DNA of 64,000 nt from Sinorhizobium psoraleae. Lineage in GTDB: Bacteria > Pseudomonadota > Alphaproteobacteria > Rhizobiales > Rhizobiaceae. Both the position numbers and the translations under genes were made by a program. The notes below the pieces were generated by a model. The model saw only the letters and a program-made list of their open reading frames with translations. It had not been told where the DNA came from and ran no database searches. Numbering within the stretch: the stretch's first letter is position 1; each line of letters opens with the position of its first letter. The stretch spans positions 1,170,577 to 1,234,576 of the forward strand of contig NZ_JABEKV010000001.1 in NCBI RefSeq assembly GCF_013283645.1, read 5' to 3'. Positions 9,598 to 18,703 of this stretch are shown piece after piece.

Positions 9598-10425
9598 CTA
9601 TTGGCTCTGACTCTGGCTCTGCGTCTGCACCTGCTTCTCGACCGTTACGGCCACCTTCAGCGTTTCGCTGGCCGCGCCGTGCACCAATCCGGAAATCGGC
9701 GCGGCATCCCGGTAGCATAGGCCCGAGGCGATGCGGACATAGCGGTCGTCCGGGCAGACCTTGTTTGCGGCGTCGAAGCCAACCCAACCGAGGCCGGCGA
9801 GATGGACCTCCGCCCAGGCATGACTCGCCGTCTGCTCGGGATGGCCTTCCATCATAAGATAGCCGGAGAGATAACGGGCGGGGAGGCCGAGCGAGCGTGC
9901 GGCGGAAATCAGGATATGGGCATGATCCTGACAGACACCCTTGCCGCGCTCCAGGGCCTCTTCTGCGGTGGTCTCGGTTCGCGTGTCGCCGGGCTTGTAT
10001 TCGACCGTTTCGTGAATGATCGCCATCAGTGAATGCACGCGCTCGAGGTCGGTTTCGCCTTCGGCCGATTTCGCGAGATCGCGGATCAGCTTCCCCGCTC
10101 TGCTGAGCGGTGTTTCGCGCGCATAGAGCCACAGCGGCACGTAGGAGTGATGCGGACCGAAAACACCGGCGCGATCCTCCGTCTCGACCTCGCCGCTTGC
10201 GACGATCCGAATGGCCGTGCGGTCTCCTTCGATGCTGACGAGATGCGTGCGATTGCCGAAGTGGTCGTCGTAGGATACCTCGACCGCCGCGCCCTCGACG
10301 CGCGTCTGCCAGTTCAGGACCGTCTGGCCGACCTGCGTCGTCGGTGTCAGACGCAGCCGCTGCAGGGCATATTGCACCGGTTCATCGTAGTGGTATTCGG
10401 TCGTGTGGCTGATTTTCAGGTGCAT
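9598..10425 (-). CDS. Transglutaminase-like cysteine protease family protein
   Basis: A 275-residue protein with an N-terminal beta-sandwich segment (MHLKISHTTEYHYDEPVQYALQ) and a transglutaminase core. The catalytic Cys is in GKGVCQDHAHI, the His in ASHAWAEVHL and the Asp in WVGFDAAN. This is the bacterial COG1305 form that travels with alpha-E and circularly permuted ATP-grasp proteins, as it does here; the gap to the alpha-E gene is only 16 bases. The family is proposed, not proven, to cleave or join peptide bonds on a product of the ATP-grasp partner. The C-terminus ends in an odd Gln-Ser run. The start is set at the ATG with an AGGAG-like site (10425). Confidence 0.88.
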   Translation of the reverse strand: MHLKISHTTEYHYDEPVQYALQRLRLTPTTQVGQTVLNWQTRVEGAAVEVSYDDHFGNRTHLVSIEGDRTAIRIVASGEVETEDRAGVFGPHHSYVPLWLYARETPLSRAGKLIRDLAKSAEGETDLERVHSLMAIIHETVEYKPGDTRTETTAEEALERGKGVCQDHAHILISAARSLGLPARYLSGYLMMEGHPEQTASHAWAEVHLAGLGWVGFDAANKVCPDDRYVRIASGLCYRDAAPISGLVHGAASETLKVAVTVEKQVQTQSQSQSQ

Positions 10426-10441
10426 CTTCTTCTCCTGAAGC

Positions 10442-11383
10442 TCAGTGGTAGAACCGATAACCGTCGGAGATTTCCTGCCCCAGACGGTTGTTGTCGCTGA
10501 TGAACTCCTCGAGATATTCGTGCAGCCCATGGTCCATGATGTTGGTGATCGAGCGGCTGCGCAGCGACGCGAGCGTCTGTTCGGCCGTCGCGTGGGCGGC
10601 GTGCGTTTCGCCGTACTCCCGCGCAAGATAGCCGAGATTGCTGACGATCTTCTCGTAGCAATAGGCGAGCGAGCGCGGCATGCGGCCATTGGAAATCAGG
10701 AAGTCGGCGATGTTCGATGGCCGCAATTCGGCGTCGTAGACCCAGCCATAGGCGCGATGGGCCGAGACGGAACGCAGGATCGATTCCCACTGCACATTGT
10801 CCATCGAAGAGCCGACGGCGGCGACGGCCGGCAGCAGCACATAATATTTCACGTCGAGAATGCGCGCCGTATTGTCCGCCCGCTCGATGAAGGTTCCGAT
10901 GCGCGAGAAGTTGAAGATCTCGTTTCTGAGCATGGTGCCATGGAAGGCCCCGCGGATGAGACCGGCGCAGCGCTTGATCGTGTCGATGATCTCCGGCAGA
11001 TCGGCGGGCCGCGCCTTCTTCGCCAGCATCGCCTTCATCTCGATCCAGCATTCGTTGGTCGCCTCCCAGGTCTCGCGCGTCAGCGCCGTGCGGACCATGC
11101 GGGCGTTGTGGCGGCCCGCCTCGATGCAGGACATGACGCTCGACGAATTGGCGCGGTCGCGCAGCAGGAAGTCGATGGCATCGCTGCTCGTCAGCGTGTC
11201 GTGCACCTCGTCATAGAGTTCGCGCACACCGGCGCTCTGCAGCACGCCGTCCCAGTCATCCTCGGTCGCTTCGCTGCGGGTCAGCGACATGCGCAGGCCC
11301 GCATCGATCAGGCGGGCGCCATTCTCCGCGCGCTCGATATAGCGGAACATCCAGTAGAGGCCGTTCGCAGTTCTTCCCAGCAT
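10442..11383 (-). CDS. Alpha-E domain-containing protein (DUF403)
   Basis: A 313-residue all-helical protein of the alpha-E family. The diagnostic beginning is MLGRTANGLYWMFRYIERAENGARLIDAG, and a repeated equivalent appears around FSRIGTFIERADNTARILD. Such proteins occur almost only with circularly permuted ATP-grasp and transglutaminase partners, and comparative genomics (Iyer and co-workers) placed them in a putative peptide-synthesis or protein-tagging system. It lies between those two genes with gaps of 16 and 4 bases, clearly one operon. No enzymatic role is established. Confidence 0.9.
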   Translation of the reverse strand: MLGRTANGLYWMFRYIERAENGARLIDAGLRMSLTRSEATEDDWDGVLQSAGVRELYDEVHDTLTSSDAIDFLLRDRANSSSVMSCIEAGRHNARMVRTALTRETWEATNECWIEMKAMLAKKARPADLPEIIDTIKRCAGLIRGAFHGTMLRNEIFNFSRIGTFIERADNTARILDVKYYVLLPAVAAVGSSMDNVQWESILRSVSAHRAYGWVYDAELRPSNIADFLISNGRMPRSLAYCYEKIVSNLGYLAREYGETHAAHATAEQTLASLRSRSITNIMDHGLHEYLEEFISDNNRLGQEISDGYRFYH

Positions 11384-11387
11384 CGCG

Positions 11388-12797
11388 TCAGTCCTCCAGT
11401 ACCCAGGTGTCCTTCGTGCCGCCGCCCTGGCTGGAATTCACCACCAGCGAGCCGGCCTTCAAGGCGACGCGCGTCAAGCCGCCGGGGATGATCTGCACCT
11501 TGTCGGAGACGAGCACGTAGGGACGCAGGTCGACGTGGCGAGGGGCGATTCCCTTGTTGACGAGGATCGGAACGGTGGAGAGCGACAAAGTCGGCTGGGC
11601 GATGTAATTGCCCGGGCGCGCTTTCAGCTTCTCGGCGAAGATGGTCCGCTCCTTTCTTGTCGCCGTCGGGCCGACGAGCATGCCGTAGCCGCCGGAGCCG
11701 TGGACTTCCTTGATTACGAGTTCCTCGATGTGTTCGAGCACGTATTTGAGGCTCAGCGGCTCCGAACAGCGCCAGGTCGGCACGTTTTCGAGTAAGGGCT
11801 TGCGGCCGGTATAGAATTCGACGATCTCCGGCATGTAGGAATAAATCGCCTTGTCGTCGGAAATGCCGGTACCGGGCGCATTGGCGATGGTGATGTTGCC
11901 AGCGCGATAGACGTCCATGATGCCGGGAATGCCGAGTGCGGAATCCGGGCGGAAGGCGAGGGGATCGAGGAAATCGTCGTCGACGCGGCGGTAGAGCACG
12001 TCGATCGCCTCGTAGCCGCGCGTCGTGCGCATCTTAACCTTGCCGTCGATGACACGGAGATCCGAGCCCTCAACCAGCTCGACACCCATCATGTCCGCAA
12101 GGAAGGCGTGTTCGTAGAAGGCGGAATTGTAGATGCCGGGGGTAAGCACAGCGACGCGCGGCTTTCCGCTGCAGCCGGGCGGCGCCAGCGAGGCGAGGCT
12201 TTGGCGAAGCAGATAGGGATAATTCTCGACCGGCCGCACGCGGTTCTGATGAAACAGTTCCGGGAACATCTGCATCATGGTTTCCCGGTTTTCCAGCATG
12301 TAGCTGACGCCGGACGGTGTGCGGGCGTTGTCCTCCAGGACGTAGAACTGATCTTCGCCGGTGCGCACGATATCGGTGCCGACGATGTGCGTGTAGACGC
12401 CGCCCGGCGGCCTGAAGCCGATCATTTGCGGCAGGAAGGCGTCGTTCTTTTCTATCAGTTCGCGCGGGATGCGGCCGGCGCGGACGATCTCCTGCTTGTG
12501 GTAGATGTCATCGAGGAAGGCGTTGAGGGCGATGACCCGCTGTTCGATGCCTTGCGCCAGCTTGCGCCACTCTCGGCCGGAAATGATGCGGGGGATGAGG
12601 TCGAAGGGGATGAGCTTTTCGGAGGAGTCTGCGTGTCCGTAGACCGCGAAGGTAATGCCCGTCTTGCGGAAGATGTTCTCTGCTTCCCTGGATTTCGCTA
12701 TGAGCCGATTTCTGTCCTGGCTGGCATACCATTCATTGTAGGTCGAATATGGCTGGCGCGGACTGCTGTCCGCATTCATCATTTCGTCAAATGCCAA
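11388..12797 (-). CDS. Circularly permuted type 2 ATP-grasp protein
   Basis: About 469 residues of a circularly permuted ATP-grasp enzyme. Visible features are FAVYGHADSSEKLIPFDLIPRI near the start, YVLEDNARTPSGVSYMLENR, the GSGGYGMLVGP loop and a C-terminal SLVVNSSQGGGTKDTWVLED. ATP-grasp enzymes join a carboxylate to an amine, so it is the likely ligase of the three-gene module. I favour the TTG at 12797, which gives a protein beginning AFDEMMNAD after an AAGGGG ribosome site. ATG at 12824 is in frame but has no ribosome site. It is the first gene of the operon. Confidence 0.88.
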   Translation of the reverse strand: MAFDEMMNADSSPRQPYSTYNEWYASQDRNRLIAKSREAENIFRKTGITFAVYGHADSSEKLIPFDLIPRIISGREWRKLAQGIEQRVIALNAFLDDIYHKQEIVRAGRIPRELIEKNDAFLPQMIGFRPPGGVYTHIVGTDIVRTGEDQFYVLEDNARTPSGVSYMLENRETMMQMFPELFHQNRVRPVENYPYLLRQSLASLAPPGCSGKPRVAVLTPGIYNSAFYEHAFLADMMGVELVEGSDLRVIDGKVKMRTTRGYEAIDVLYRRVDDDFLDPLAFRPDSALGIPGIMDVYRAGNITIANAPGTGISDDKAIYSYMPEIVEFYTGRKPLLENVPTWRCSEPLSLKYVLEHIEELVIKEVHGSGGYGMLVGPTATRKERTIFAEKLKARPGNYIAQPTLSLSTVPILVNKGIAPRHVDLRPYVLVSDKVQIIPGGLTRVALKAGSLVVNSSQGGGTKDTWVLED

Positions 12798-13048
12798 AGG
12801 CGTGGTCCCCTTATTTTTGACCATTTGAGTACAATGGTTGATGCAATGCAAGAAGCGTGCACATTCGCGGATCAAGAATTTTCGAGCTGCCTTCGATGTC
12901 TTTCCCGACGCGCTTGCCGCCGTCGCGAACGGCCGAAAATCCGCAGCCGGCGGTGGTTTTGTTCCGGGCGACTCTCCGCGAGCGTCAGGAAATCAGCAGA
13001 TGCTTGAAATTTGAGCATTTCGGCGGGCAGGCGATGGGAGGAAGCGAC

Positions 13049-13510
13049 ATGGTGATATCGTTCGAAATCACGGAACGGCCGGCGCAGAGGATCACCGGTC
13101 ACCTCTGGGAGGGCACCTTTGTCGAAGCGGCCGACGGCGCCGTCCGCCGCCTGATCGCCGAGACGCAGGAACGTCGCCGGCGTGCTTATCCGCACGATCA
13201 TTCGGCGCTTATCGGCCTCTCCTGGAACGACCGGTCAGACGGATTCCGCTATCTTATCGGTTATGTGGGCGAAGACGACGGAACCTTCACCCAGCCGCAG
13301 CATGTGGACCTGCCGGCCATGCGTCTGGCGACGACGATCCATCGTCCTGAAAGCTCGGACGTGTTCGTGGATTACCGGAAGATGTTCGATTGGATCGCCG
13401 CCGAGGGGCACGTCGTCGATACGACGCATCTCCACTATCGCGAGGAATACGAGGCTGGTTTCGTTTCGCCCTCGACATCATCGCTGCGGCTGATGGTTCC
13501 GATCCGCTGA
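13049..13510 (+). CDS. GyrI-like effector-binding domain protein
   Basis: A 153-residue protein resembling the stand-alone GyrI-like/AraC effector-binding domain. It starts VISFEITERPAQRITGHLW and contains ALIGLSWNDRSDGFRYLIGYV and an acidic-aromatic C-terminal stretch (VDTTHLHYREEYEAGF). These domains bind small hydrophobic or cationic ligands. The start at ATG 13049 follows GGGAGGAAG; upstream sequence in the same frame is not protein-like. It stands alone and is divergent from the ATP-grasp operon. Specific ligand unknown. Confidence 0.7.
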   Translation: MVISFEITERPAQRITGHLWEGTFVEAADGAVRRLIAETQERRRRAYPHDHSALIGLSWNDRSDGFRYLIGYVGEDDGTFTQPQHVDLPAMRLATTIHRPESSDVFVDYRKMFDWIAAEGHVVDTTHLHYREEYEAGFVSPSTSSLRLMVPIR

Positions 13511-13636
13511 TTTAAGCATCAGAAAAATTGCTTTGACCGATGGCGGCCTGCACTTTATCGCGACTCGCGTATCAGCATTGCGACCTTCTGCATCCGGATG
13601 ATTCGTCGCGATAGTCCCCGGCCCACGGAAAAATCG

Positions 13637-14518
13637 ATGACGCTTGCCCGTCTGGCTCCGGCCATCTTCGTTCTGCTCTGGTCCACCGGCTGGGTTGTCG
13701 CCAAATATGCGGCCTTTTTCGCCGATCCGCTCACCTTTCTTGTGCTGCGTTATGCCTTTGCGATCCTGCTGTTCATCGGCTTCTGCGTCGCGACGGGCGC
13801 GCGCTGGCCGCGCTCCTGGCCGGTGATCGGGCATGCCATCGTGTCGGGAATGTTTCTCCACGGCCTCTATCTCGGCGCCGTGTGGTGGGCGATCGGGCAG
13901 GGCGTGCCGGCGGCGATTTCCGGCATCATCGCCGGATTGCAGCCGTTGATGACCGCGGCCGTCGCGCCGCTCCTGATTGGTGAAAACTTGACGCGGCAGC
14001 AACAGATCGGGCTGGTGCTCGGCTTTTTCGGCATTGCGCTTGCTGTGCTGCCGAAGATGGTGGCGATCGATACCGCAACGACACCGATCCAGATCCTGCC
14101 CGTCGTCATCAATGTTCTGGGCATGGCGGCGGTCACCTACGGCACGCTTTACCAGAAACGGCATCTCCAAAATGGAGACATCCGTGCGATCGCGACGCTG
14201 CAATATGCCGGCGCCCTGATCGTCACCATTCCCCTTGCGCTGGCGCTTGAGGATCTGCACGTGACCTGGAACCTGCAGCTTGTCGCCGCGCTCGCCTGGT
14301 CCGTGCTCGGCCTGTCGATGGGCGCGATTGCGCTCCTCCTCTATCTCATCCGCCGCGGACAAGTATCGCGGGCCGCGTCGCTGATCTACTTGGTTCCGCC
14401 GCTTGCGGCCGTCCAGGCGGCGCTTTTCTTCGGCGAGGCGCTAACGCTGCCGATGGTTGTCGGCACGGTGATTGCCGTCGCCGGCGTCTATCTCACCAAT
14501 CGCAAACAGCGGGCATAA
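13637..14518 (+). CDS. EamA/DMT-family transporter
   Basis: A 293-residue integral membrane protein with ten predicted hydrophobic segments in two EamA repeats (for example IFVLLWSTGWVVAKYAAFF at the start and YLVPPLAAVQAALFFGEAL near the end). This is the drug/metabolite transporter fold, usually an exporter of amino acids or metabolites. Substrate cannot be read from sequence. The start is ATG 13637 with a weak GGAAAAA site. It is followed directly by a terminator shared with the convergent helicase gene. Confidence 0.85.
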   Translation: MTLARLAPAIFVLLWSTGWVVAKYAAFFADPLTFLVLRYAFAILLFIGFCVATGARWPRSWPVIGHAIVSGMFLHGLYLGAVWWAIGQGVPAAISGIIAGLQPLMTAAVAPLLIGENLTRQQQIGLVLGFFGIALAVLPKMVAIDTATTPIQILPVVINVLGMAAVTYGTLYQKRHLQNGDIRAIATLQYAGALIVTIPLALALEDLHVTWNLQLVAALAWSVLGLSMGAIALLLYLIRRGQVSRAASLIYLVPPLAAVQAALFFGEALTLPMVVGTVIAVAGVYLTNRKQRA

Positions 14519-14521
14519 AAA

Positions 14522-14550
14522 ACGGCGGGCCTCAACGACCCGCCGTGCTT
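14522..14550. terminator. Bidirectional intrinsic terminator
   Basis: The stem ACGGCGGG (14522-14529) pairs with CCCGCCGT (14539-14546). It is preceded by an A-rich stretch and followed by GCTTTAT, so it can work for both the EamA gene (plus) and the DEAD-box helicase gene (minus) that converge on it. Confidence 0.75.
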
Positions 14551-14571
14551 TATCAAATAGCGCCTTGTCGA

Positions 14572-16104
14572 TCAGCCCTGATGGCCGCGATTGCTGCCAC
14601 CGGCGCCGCGACGCATGCCTTGGCCACGGTGCTCGCCGCCCTGACCCTCGGGGCGTCCGCCCCTGTTGCGGTCACGCCATTCGCCCTGCTTCTGGCCGGG
14701 ACGACCGTGGTGCTTCTTGCCTTCGTGATTGCGGTTGCCTTCCGAACGGCCGTCGCTGTGAGGCTGGCCGGCGGTACGCTGGCCACGGCGTTCCTGCTGC
14801 GGACGGTCGTCGCGCAGCAGGTCGTCGCCGGCAAAGCTGCTCGGAGCCAGCGCCGACTGGCGTGCCGGACGTTCGCGATGCGGGCGCCCTTCCTGGCGGT
14901 GACCGCCGCCGTTGCCACGATGCTGGCCATTACCGCGGCCACCGCGTCCCTTGGAAGGACGCGCCTGGTCGGCGGGTGCCTCGCCGCTGGCTACAGCAAT
15001 GTTGATGCCCATCAGCTTCTCGATGTCGCGCAGAAGGCGGATCTCGTCCGGCGCGCAGAAGGCGATGGCGATGCCGTCGCGGCCGTTGCGGGCCGTTCTG
15101 CCGATGCGGTGGACATAGGCGTCCGGAACTTCCGGCAGGTCGTAGTTATAGACATGCGTGACGCCTGGAATGTCGATGCCCCGAGCGGCGACGTCGGTTG
15201 CAACGAGCACGCGGATTTCGCCGTCGCGGAAGGCTTTCAGCGCACGCTCGCGCTGGCCCTGGCTCTTGTTGCCGTGGATCGAGGCGGCCTTGAAGCCGAC
15301 GTGGTCCAGATGCTTCATCAGCTTCTCGGCGCCGTGCTTGGTGCGGCTGAAGATCAGCGACAGGCCGTCGGGATTGGCCGTCAGCGTCTGCTTGAGGATT
15401 ACCGTCTTCAGGTCCTTGCCCGGAACGAAATGGACATATTGCTCGACCTTGTCGGCGGCCTTGCCCGGAGGCGTGACCTCGACCTTGACCGGATCAGTCA
15501 GGTACTCGCCGGCAAGCTCTGCGATCTGCTTCGGCATGGTTGCCGAGAAGAGCAGGGTCTGGCGGTTCTTTGGCACGAGCTTCGATATCTTGCGCAGGTC
15601 GTGGATGAAGCCGAGGTCGAGCATCTGGTCGGCCTCGTCGAGGACGAGATAGCGGCCCTGCGTCAGCGTGACCGCCTTGCGGGCGACGAGATCGAGCAGG
15701 CGACCGGGGGTCGCGACCAGAATGTCGACGCCACGGGCGAGCTGTTCGGTCTGCTTGTTGATCGAGACGCCACCGACGACGACGCCGATCTTGAGCGGGC
15801 TCTTCTTTACAAAAAGCTTCAGGTTGGCGGCGATCTGGTTCACCAGTTCGCGGGTCGGTGCGAGCACGAGAGCGCGGATGTTACGCGGATCGGGACGTTT
15901 ACCGTCGGCAACGAGCTTCTCGATCATCGGCAGGCCAAAAGCAGCGGTCTTGCCGGTGCCCGTCTGTGCGAGGCCGATGAGATCATGGCCTTTCAAGACC
16001 AGCGGAATGGCCTGCGCCTGGATCGGCGTCGGCTTTTCGAAACCATTGGCGGAGAGTGTCGCCAGAATATGCTCGGAAAGACCAAGCGCTTTAAAAGTGG
16101 ACAA
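14572..16104 (-). CDS. DEAD-box ATP-dependent RNA helicase
   Basis: A protein of about 510 residues with the full DEAD-box motif set: Q-motif region PTPIQAQAIP, motif I AQTGTGKT, Ia APTRELV, II VLDEADQML, III FSATMP, IV-V SLIFSRTKHG and VATDVAARGIDIPG, and VI HRIGRTARNG. The C-terminal 120 residues are a basic Gly/Arg/Gln/His-rich tail, typical of RhlE-type cold-adaptation and ribosome-assembly helicases. I prefer the TTG at 16104 (product begins STFKALGLSEHIL) after GAAAGG; a TTG at 16128 is also in frame. RhlE is the closest E. coli relative by layout, but orthology is not claimed. Confidence 0.9.
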   Translation of the reverse strand: MSTFKALGLSEHILATLSANGFEKPTPIQAQAIPLVLKGHDLIGLAQTGTGKTAAFGLPMIEKLVADGKRPDPRNIRALVLAPTRELVNQIAANLKLFVKKSPLKIGVVVGGVSINKQTEQLARGVDILVATPGRLLDLVARKAVTLTQGRYLVLDEADQMLDLGFIHDLRKISKLVPKNRQTLLFSATMPKQIAELAGEYLTDPVKVEVTPPGKAADKVEQYVHFVPGKDLKTVILKQTLTANPDGLSLIFSRTKHGAEKLMKHLDHVGFKAASIHGNKSQGQRERALKAFRDGEIRVLVATDVAARGIDIPGVTHVYNYDLPEVPDAYVHRIGRTARNGRDGIAIAFCAPDEIRLLRDIEKLMGINIAVASGEAPADQARPSKGRGGRGNGQHRGNGGGHRQEGRPHRERPARQSALAPSSFAGDDLLRDDRPQQERRGQRTAGQPHSDGRSEGNRNHEGKKHHGRPGQKQGEWRDRNRGGRPEGQGGEHRGQGMRRGAGGSNRGHQG

Positions 16105-16372
16105 TGCATATACCTTTCGGGGCGCCAAGCGCTCTCGCCGGAACAGCAGGATGCGGTTCCGGTGTCGTCTGGCGTCAAGAACCCCGCGTGAATTGGGAAC
16201 TTGTGGGTTAAAGAAAAATCGTCAAGCGCCTGTGCTGCCGCCGATTTCGGCGAATGTTTGCGCTTTTCCTTCTTCACGGCTTGAAAGTGGTTGCCGAGGG
16301 CGCGCTCACGCGGCGGCCGGAAGGTGACGCTGCGACCATGTCGTTGTTTTGGCCGAAAAAGTCAAGGTCTAA

Positions 16373-16392
16373 CTTTTCGCACGTGCGAAAAG
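16373..16392. repeat. Perfect 20-bp palindrome after the alkylation repair gene
   Basis: CTTTTCGCACGTGCGAAAAG is fully self-complementary and lies 11 bases beyond the stop of the frameshifted repair gene. It could be part of a terminator for the minus-strand genes or a dispersed rhizobial repeat. The remainder of 16105-16402 holds the upstream leader of the helicase and no gene I can support. Confidence 0.5.
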
Positions 16393-16402
16393 CGGTTCGA
16401 TT

Positions 16403-17502
16403 TCAGTCGATCACCAGTTCGAAATCGGCGTCGGCCATCGGTTGACCATTGATCAGAACGACAAGCTTGTGCGTGCCGGCATAGTAGCGCCGCGTCGTGA
16501 TCGGGCGGATCGGATGGCGTTTTTCGATTTCGAAGGTCGCACCCGGTTCGAGCGTCATTGTCGCCCACTTGAATACTTTCGGTGACATCGAGCCGTTTGC
16601 CTTCTGGTGATGCACGGCGTAATCGATCATCACTCGTCGTTGGGCGATGCCGGAATTGCGTATTTCGAGATCGAATTGAAGATGCTGGCCGAAGCGGACG
16701 AGCGATGTTCCGAGCGTCAGGCCGGTATCGATGCCCGACAGAGCACCGAAACCGAAATTGGCCAGTGCTTCCGCATGCCCTTGCTTCAGCAGGGTGCGGG
16801 AAGCATGGCGGAGCAGCCTCAGGCGTTCCGGCGATGCGCCGTCAATATGCGCGGCGACGAAATGCGCGACGAGATCCGGATGATCCTTGGCGTGTCATTG
16901 AGGCTGTTGGCGACGGAGCGGCGAACGTACTCTTCCGGGTCGTCGATCAGCGCACCGAGGATCGGAAGGATAGGTTGCGGATCGCGGATGAGTTCGGGCA
17001 GTCGCATGGCCCACGGCAGGCGCGGGCGCGTGCCCTCGCTCGCCAGCCGCCGGACATGATGATTGCTGTCGCCCGTCCAGCCGGAGATCGTCGCCAGCGC
17101 TCGCTGCTGATCCCGATGGATGAAGGCGCGGATGCCGAATTCCGCAGTGAAATGCGGCGTCAGGCGGCGCAGAAGCGAGAGCGAGAGTTCGAAATGGTCG
17201 AGGCCGCGGGCGGCGATGAACTGGTTGACCGGAAGAAGTGCCCAGCCGGTCAGCCCCGGCGTGATGTCTCGCGGCAGCGCGTGTTGCAGAATCTCGGCGG
17301 CGGCAGGGAAATCTTCGGGCAGCGTTTGAAAAAGGGCGTCGCGGATCCGCAGCGATCGCTGCATTAGTTCGAGCGAATCGAGGCCGTCGCTTGCAAGCGC
17401 GATGAAGCGGTCGTGGTCGAATGCCGGCGCATACCGGCCCAGATGCTTGGCGAGTTCAAGAACGACGCCTGGATGCAGCAGGTTCTTCAGAGGGTCTGCC
17501 AT
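16403..17502 (-). pseudogene. DNA alkylation repair protein (HEAT-like, AlkC/AlkD type), broken by one missing base
   Basis: The N-terminal part (from 17502, MADPLKNLLHPGVVLELAKHL) reads as a HEAT-repeat DNA glycosylase of the AlkC/AlkD superfamily up to DDPEEYVRRSVANSLND. The frame then shifts. Reading on from 16891 in the next frame gives AKDHPDLVAHFVAAHIDG and continues without a stop through LLKQGHAEALANFGFGALSG to the end FELVID at 16403. The two parts together make about 366 residues, the length of intact rhizobial relatives. At 16892-16893 a codon expected before GCC AAG has only two bases (AC), so one base is missing. As it stands it gives a 227-residue product with a nonsense tail. 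This may be a recent mutation or an assembly error. Confidence 0.88.
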
Positions 17503-17524
17503 AGGTCGGGGCCGTCTTCTCTGC

Positions 17525-17824
17525 TCAAATCTGCCGTTCGGTGACGAAGTGCTGCATCAGTCTTACCCGCGTGATCGCCGCCATATACGGAGTAAATTCC
17601 GGGTCATTCAGCACCCGCTCGCCGGCGGCCTCGGCGGCATCGAGAGTTTCCCATTCGACCAGGTCGGCGAGCAGATCGTTCATTTCGCAGGCAGTCACGG
17701 CGCGCCACGAGACGAAGCCGGGATAGCGGGATACGGCCTGCATGGCGCGGCTGCGAGCGACGAGTGCTGCCTTCTTGTCCCTCACGGTGCAGAGTGCGAG
17801 TTCGAGAACACGTTGGGCCGTCAT
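17525..17824 (-). CDS. Small dimeric alpha/beta-barrel protein (antibiotic-monooxygenase-like)
   Basis: A 99-residue protein starting MTAQRVLELALCTVRDKKAAL, with PGFVSWRAV and ADLVEWETLDAAEAAGERV. This pattern fits a ferredoxin-like ABM/stress-responsive barrel in which two copies pair. Function is unknown; relatives include monooxygenases without cofactor. A very good ribosome site (AAAGGAGGCAACG) sets the start. It is transcribed away from the WYL-type regulator, with 84 bases between the starts, so that regulator probably controls it. Confidence 0.75.
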   Translation of the reverse strand: MTAQRVLELALCTVRDKKAALVARSRAMQAVSRYPGFVSWRAVTACEMNDLLADLVEWETLDAAEAAGERVLNDPEFTPYMAAITRVRLMQHFVTERQI

Positions 17825-17908
17825 CGTTGCCTCCTTTTTCAACACAGCTTGACTAAACCACACTCCAACTGCCAGCCTTATGGCCATAGTGTTTGTGGAG
17901 GTGAAATC

Positions 17909-18583
17909 ATGCGGCCCGCAGATCGGCTGTTTCGCATTATTCAACTCCTGCGTGCGTCTGGCAAGGCTATGACGGCGCGGGAGATCGCTGAAAAAATGGA
18001 AGTCGCGCCGCGCACCATCTATCGCGACATGGAACACCTGATGGCATCGGGGGCGCCGATCGATGGTGAGCGCGGCGTGGGTTACCTGCTGCGCGAGGCT
18101 TTTGATGCGCCGCCGCTCACCTTCACCTTCGAGCAACTGGAGGCAATCGCATTTGGCGCCCGCGCCGTTCAGATGCTTGGGGACAGGCGTCTGGCGCAGG
18201 CCGCCCGTGAAGCGATAGAAAAGATCGGACATGGATTACCGCCAGATCATGCAAAAAGGTTGAGGGAAGCACCGTTGAGGGCCTTCCGCTCGGCAGTGCA
18301 GCCCGATCCGCCTCTGCTGCTCGGCGAAATACGTCAGGCGGTTGCGACCAGGCGGAAGCTGCACGTGACGTACGAAAGCCTTGCAGAACTTACGTCGGAG
18401 CGTACAATTTGGCCGCTCGGCCTTAGCGTTTTCGGGCACAACTGGCTGCTCACGGGTTGGTGCGAATTGCGCCAGGACTTCCGTGATTTTCGGGTTGATA
18501 GGATCACTTCGCTCACGATCGAGCGGGAGCAATACGAACCAACACCGGAGCGCAGCTTCGACGCCTATCTTGCCCGAATATAG
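17909..18583 (+). CDS. YafY-family transcriptional regulator (HTH + WYL domain)
   Basis: A 224-residue regulator with an N-terminal HTH_11 domain (MRPADRLFRIIQLLRA, then TAREIAEKMEVAPRTIYRDMEHL). The WYL-type sensing domain contains HVTYESL.., TIWPLGLSVFGHNWLLTGWCELR and FRDFRVDRI. Proteins of this family commonly repress a divergent neighbour, here the small barrel protein gene. The start at ATG 17909 follows GGAGGTGAA. An open frame extends further upstream but crosses the divergent gene and is not used. Ligand unknown. Confidence 0.88.
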   Translation: MRPADRLFRIIQLLRASGKAMTAREIAEKMEVAPRTIYRDMEHLMASGAPIDGERGVGYLLREAFDAPPLTFTFEQLEAIAFGARAVQMLGDRRLAQAAREAIEKIGHGLPPDHAKRLREAPLRAFRSAVQPDPPLLLGEIRQAVATRRKLHVTYESLAELTSERTIWPLGLSVFGHNWLLTGWCELRQDFRDFRVDRITSLTIEREQYEPTPERSFDAYLARI

Positions 18584-18703
18584 TCCGGTCGCGCGCACTG
18601 CGTGTGAAAGATTTCAGCAGAAGGGAACTTGGAACGGCTTCGGTCGTTCTGCCCTGATGACCTTCACCGACCTATCTGCCATCGACGACACGGGGAGAAA
18701 AGA

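Noticed and set aside
14545-16191. 548-codon plus-strand frame opposite the DEAD-box helicase
   Set aside because: All helicase motifs are on the minus strand; the plus-strand product is low-complexity and starts inside a terminator.
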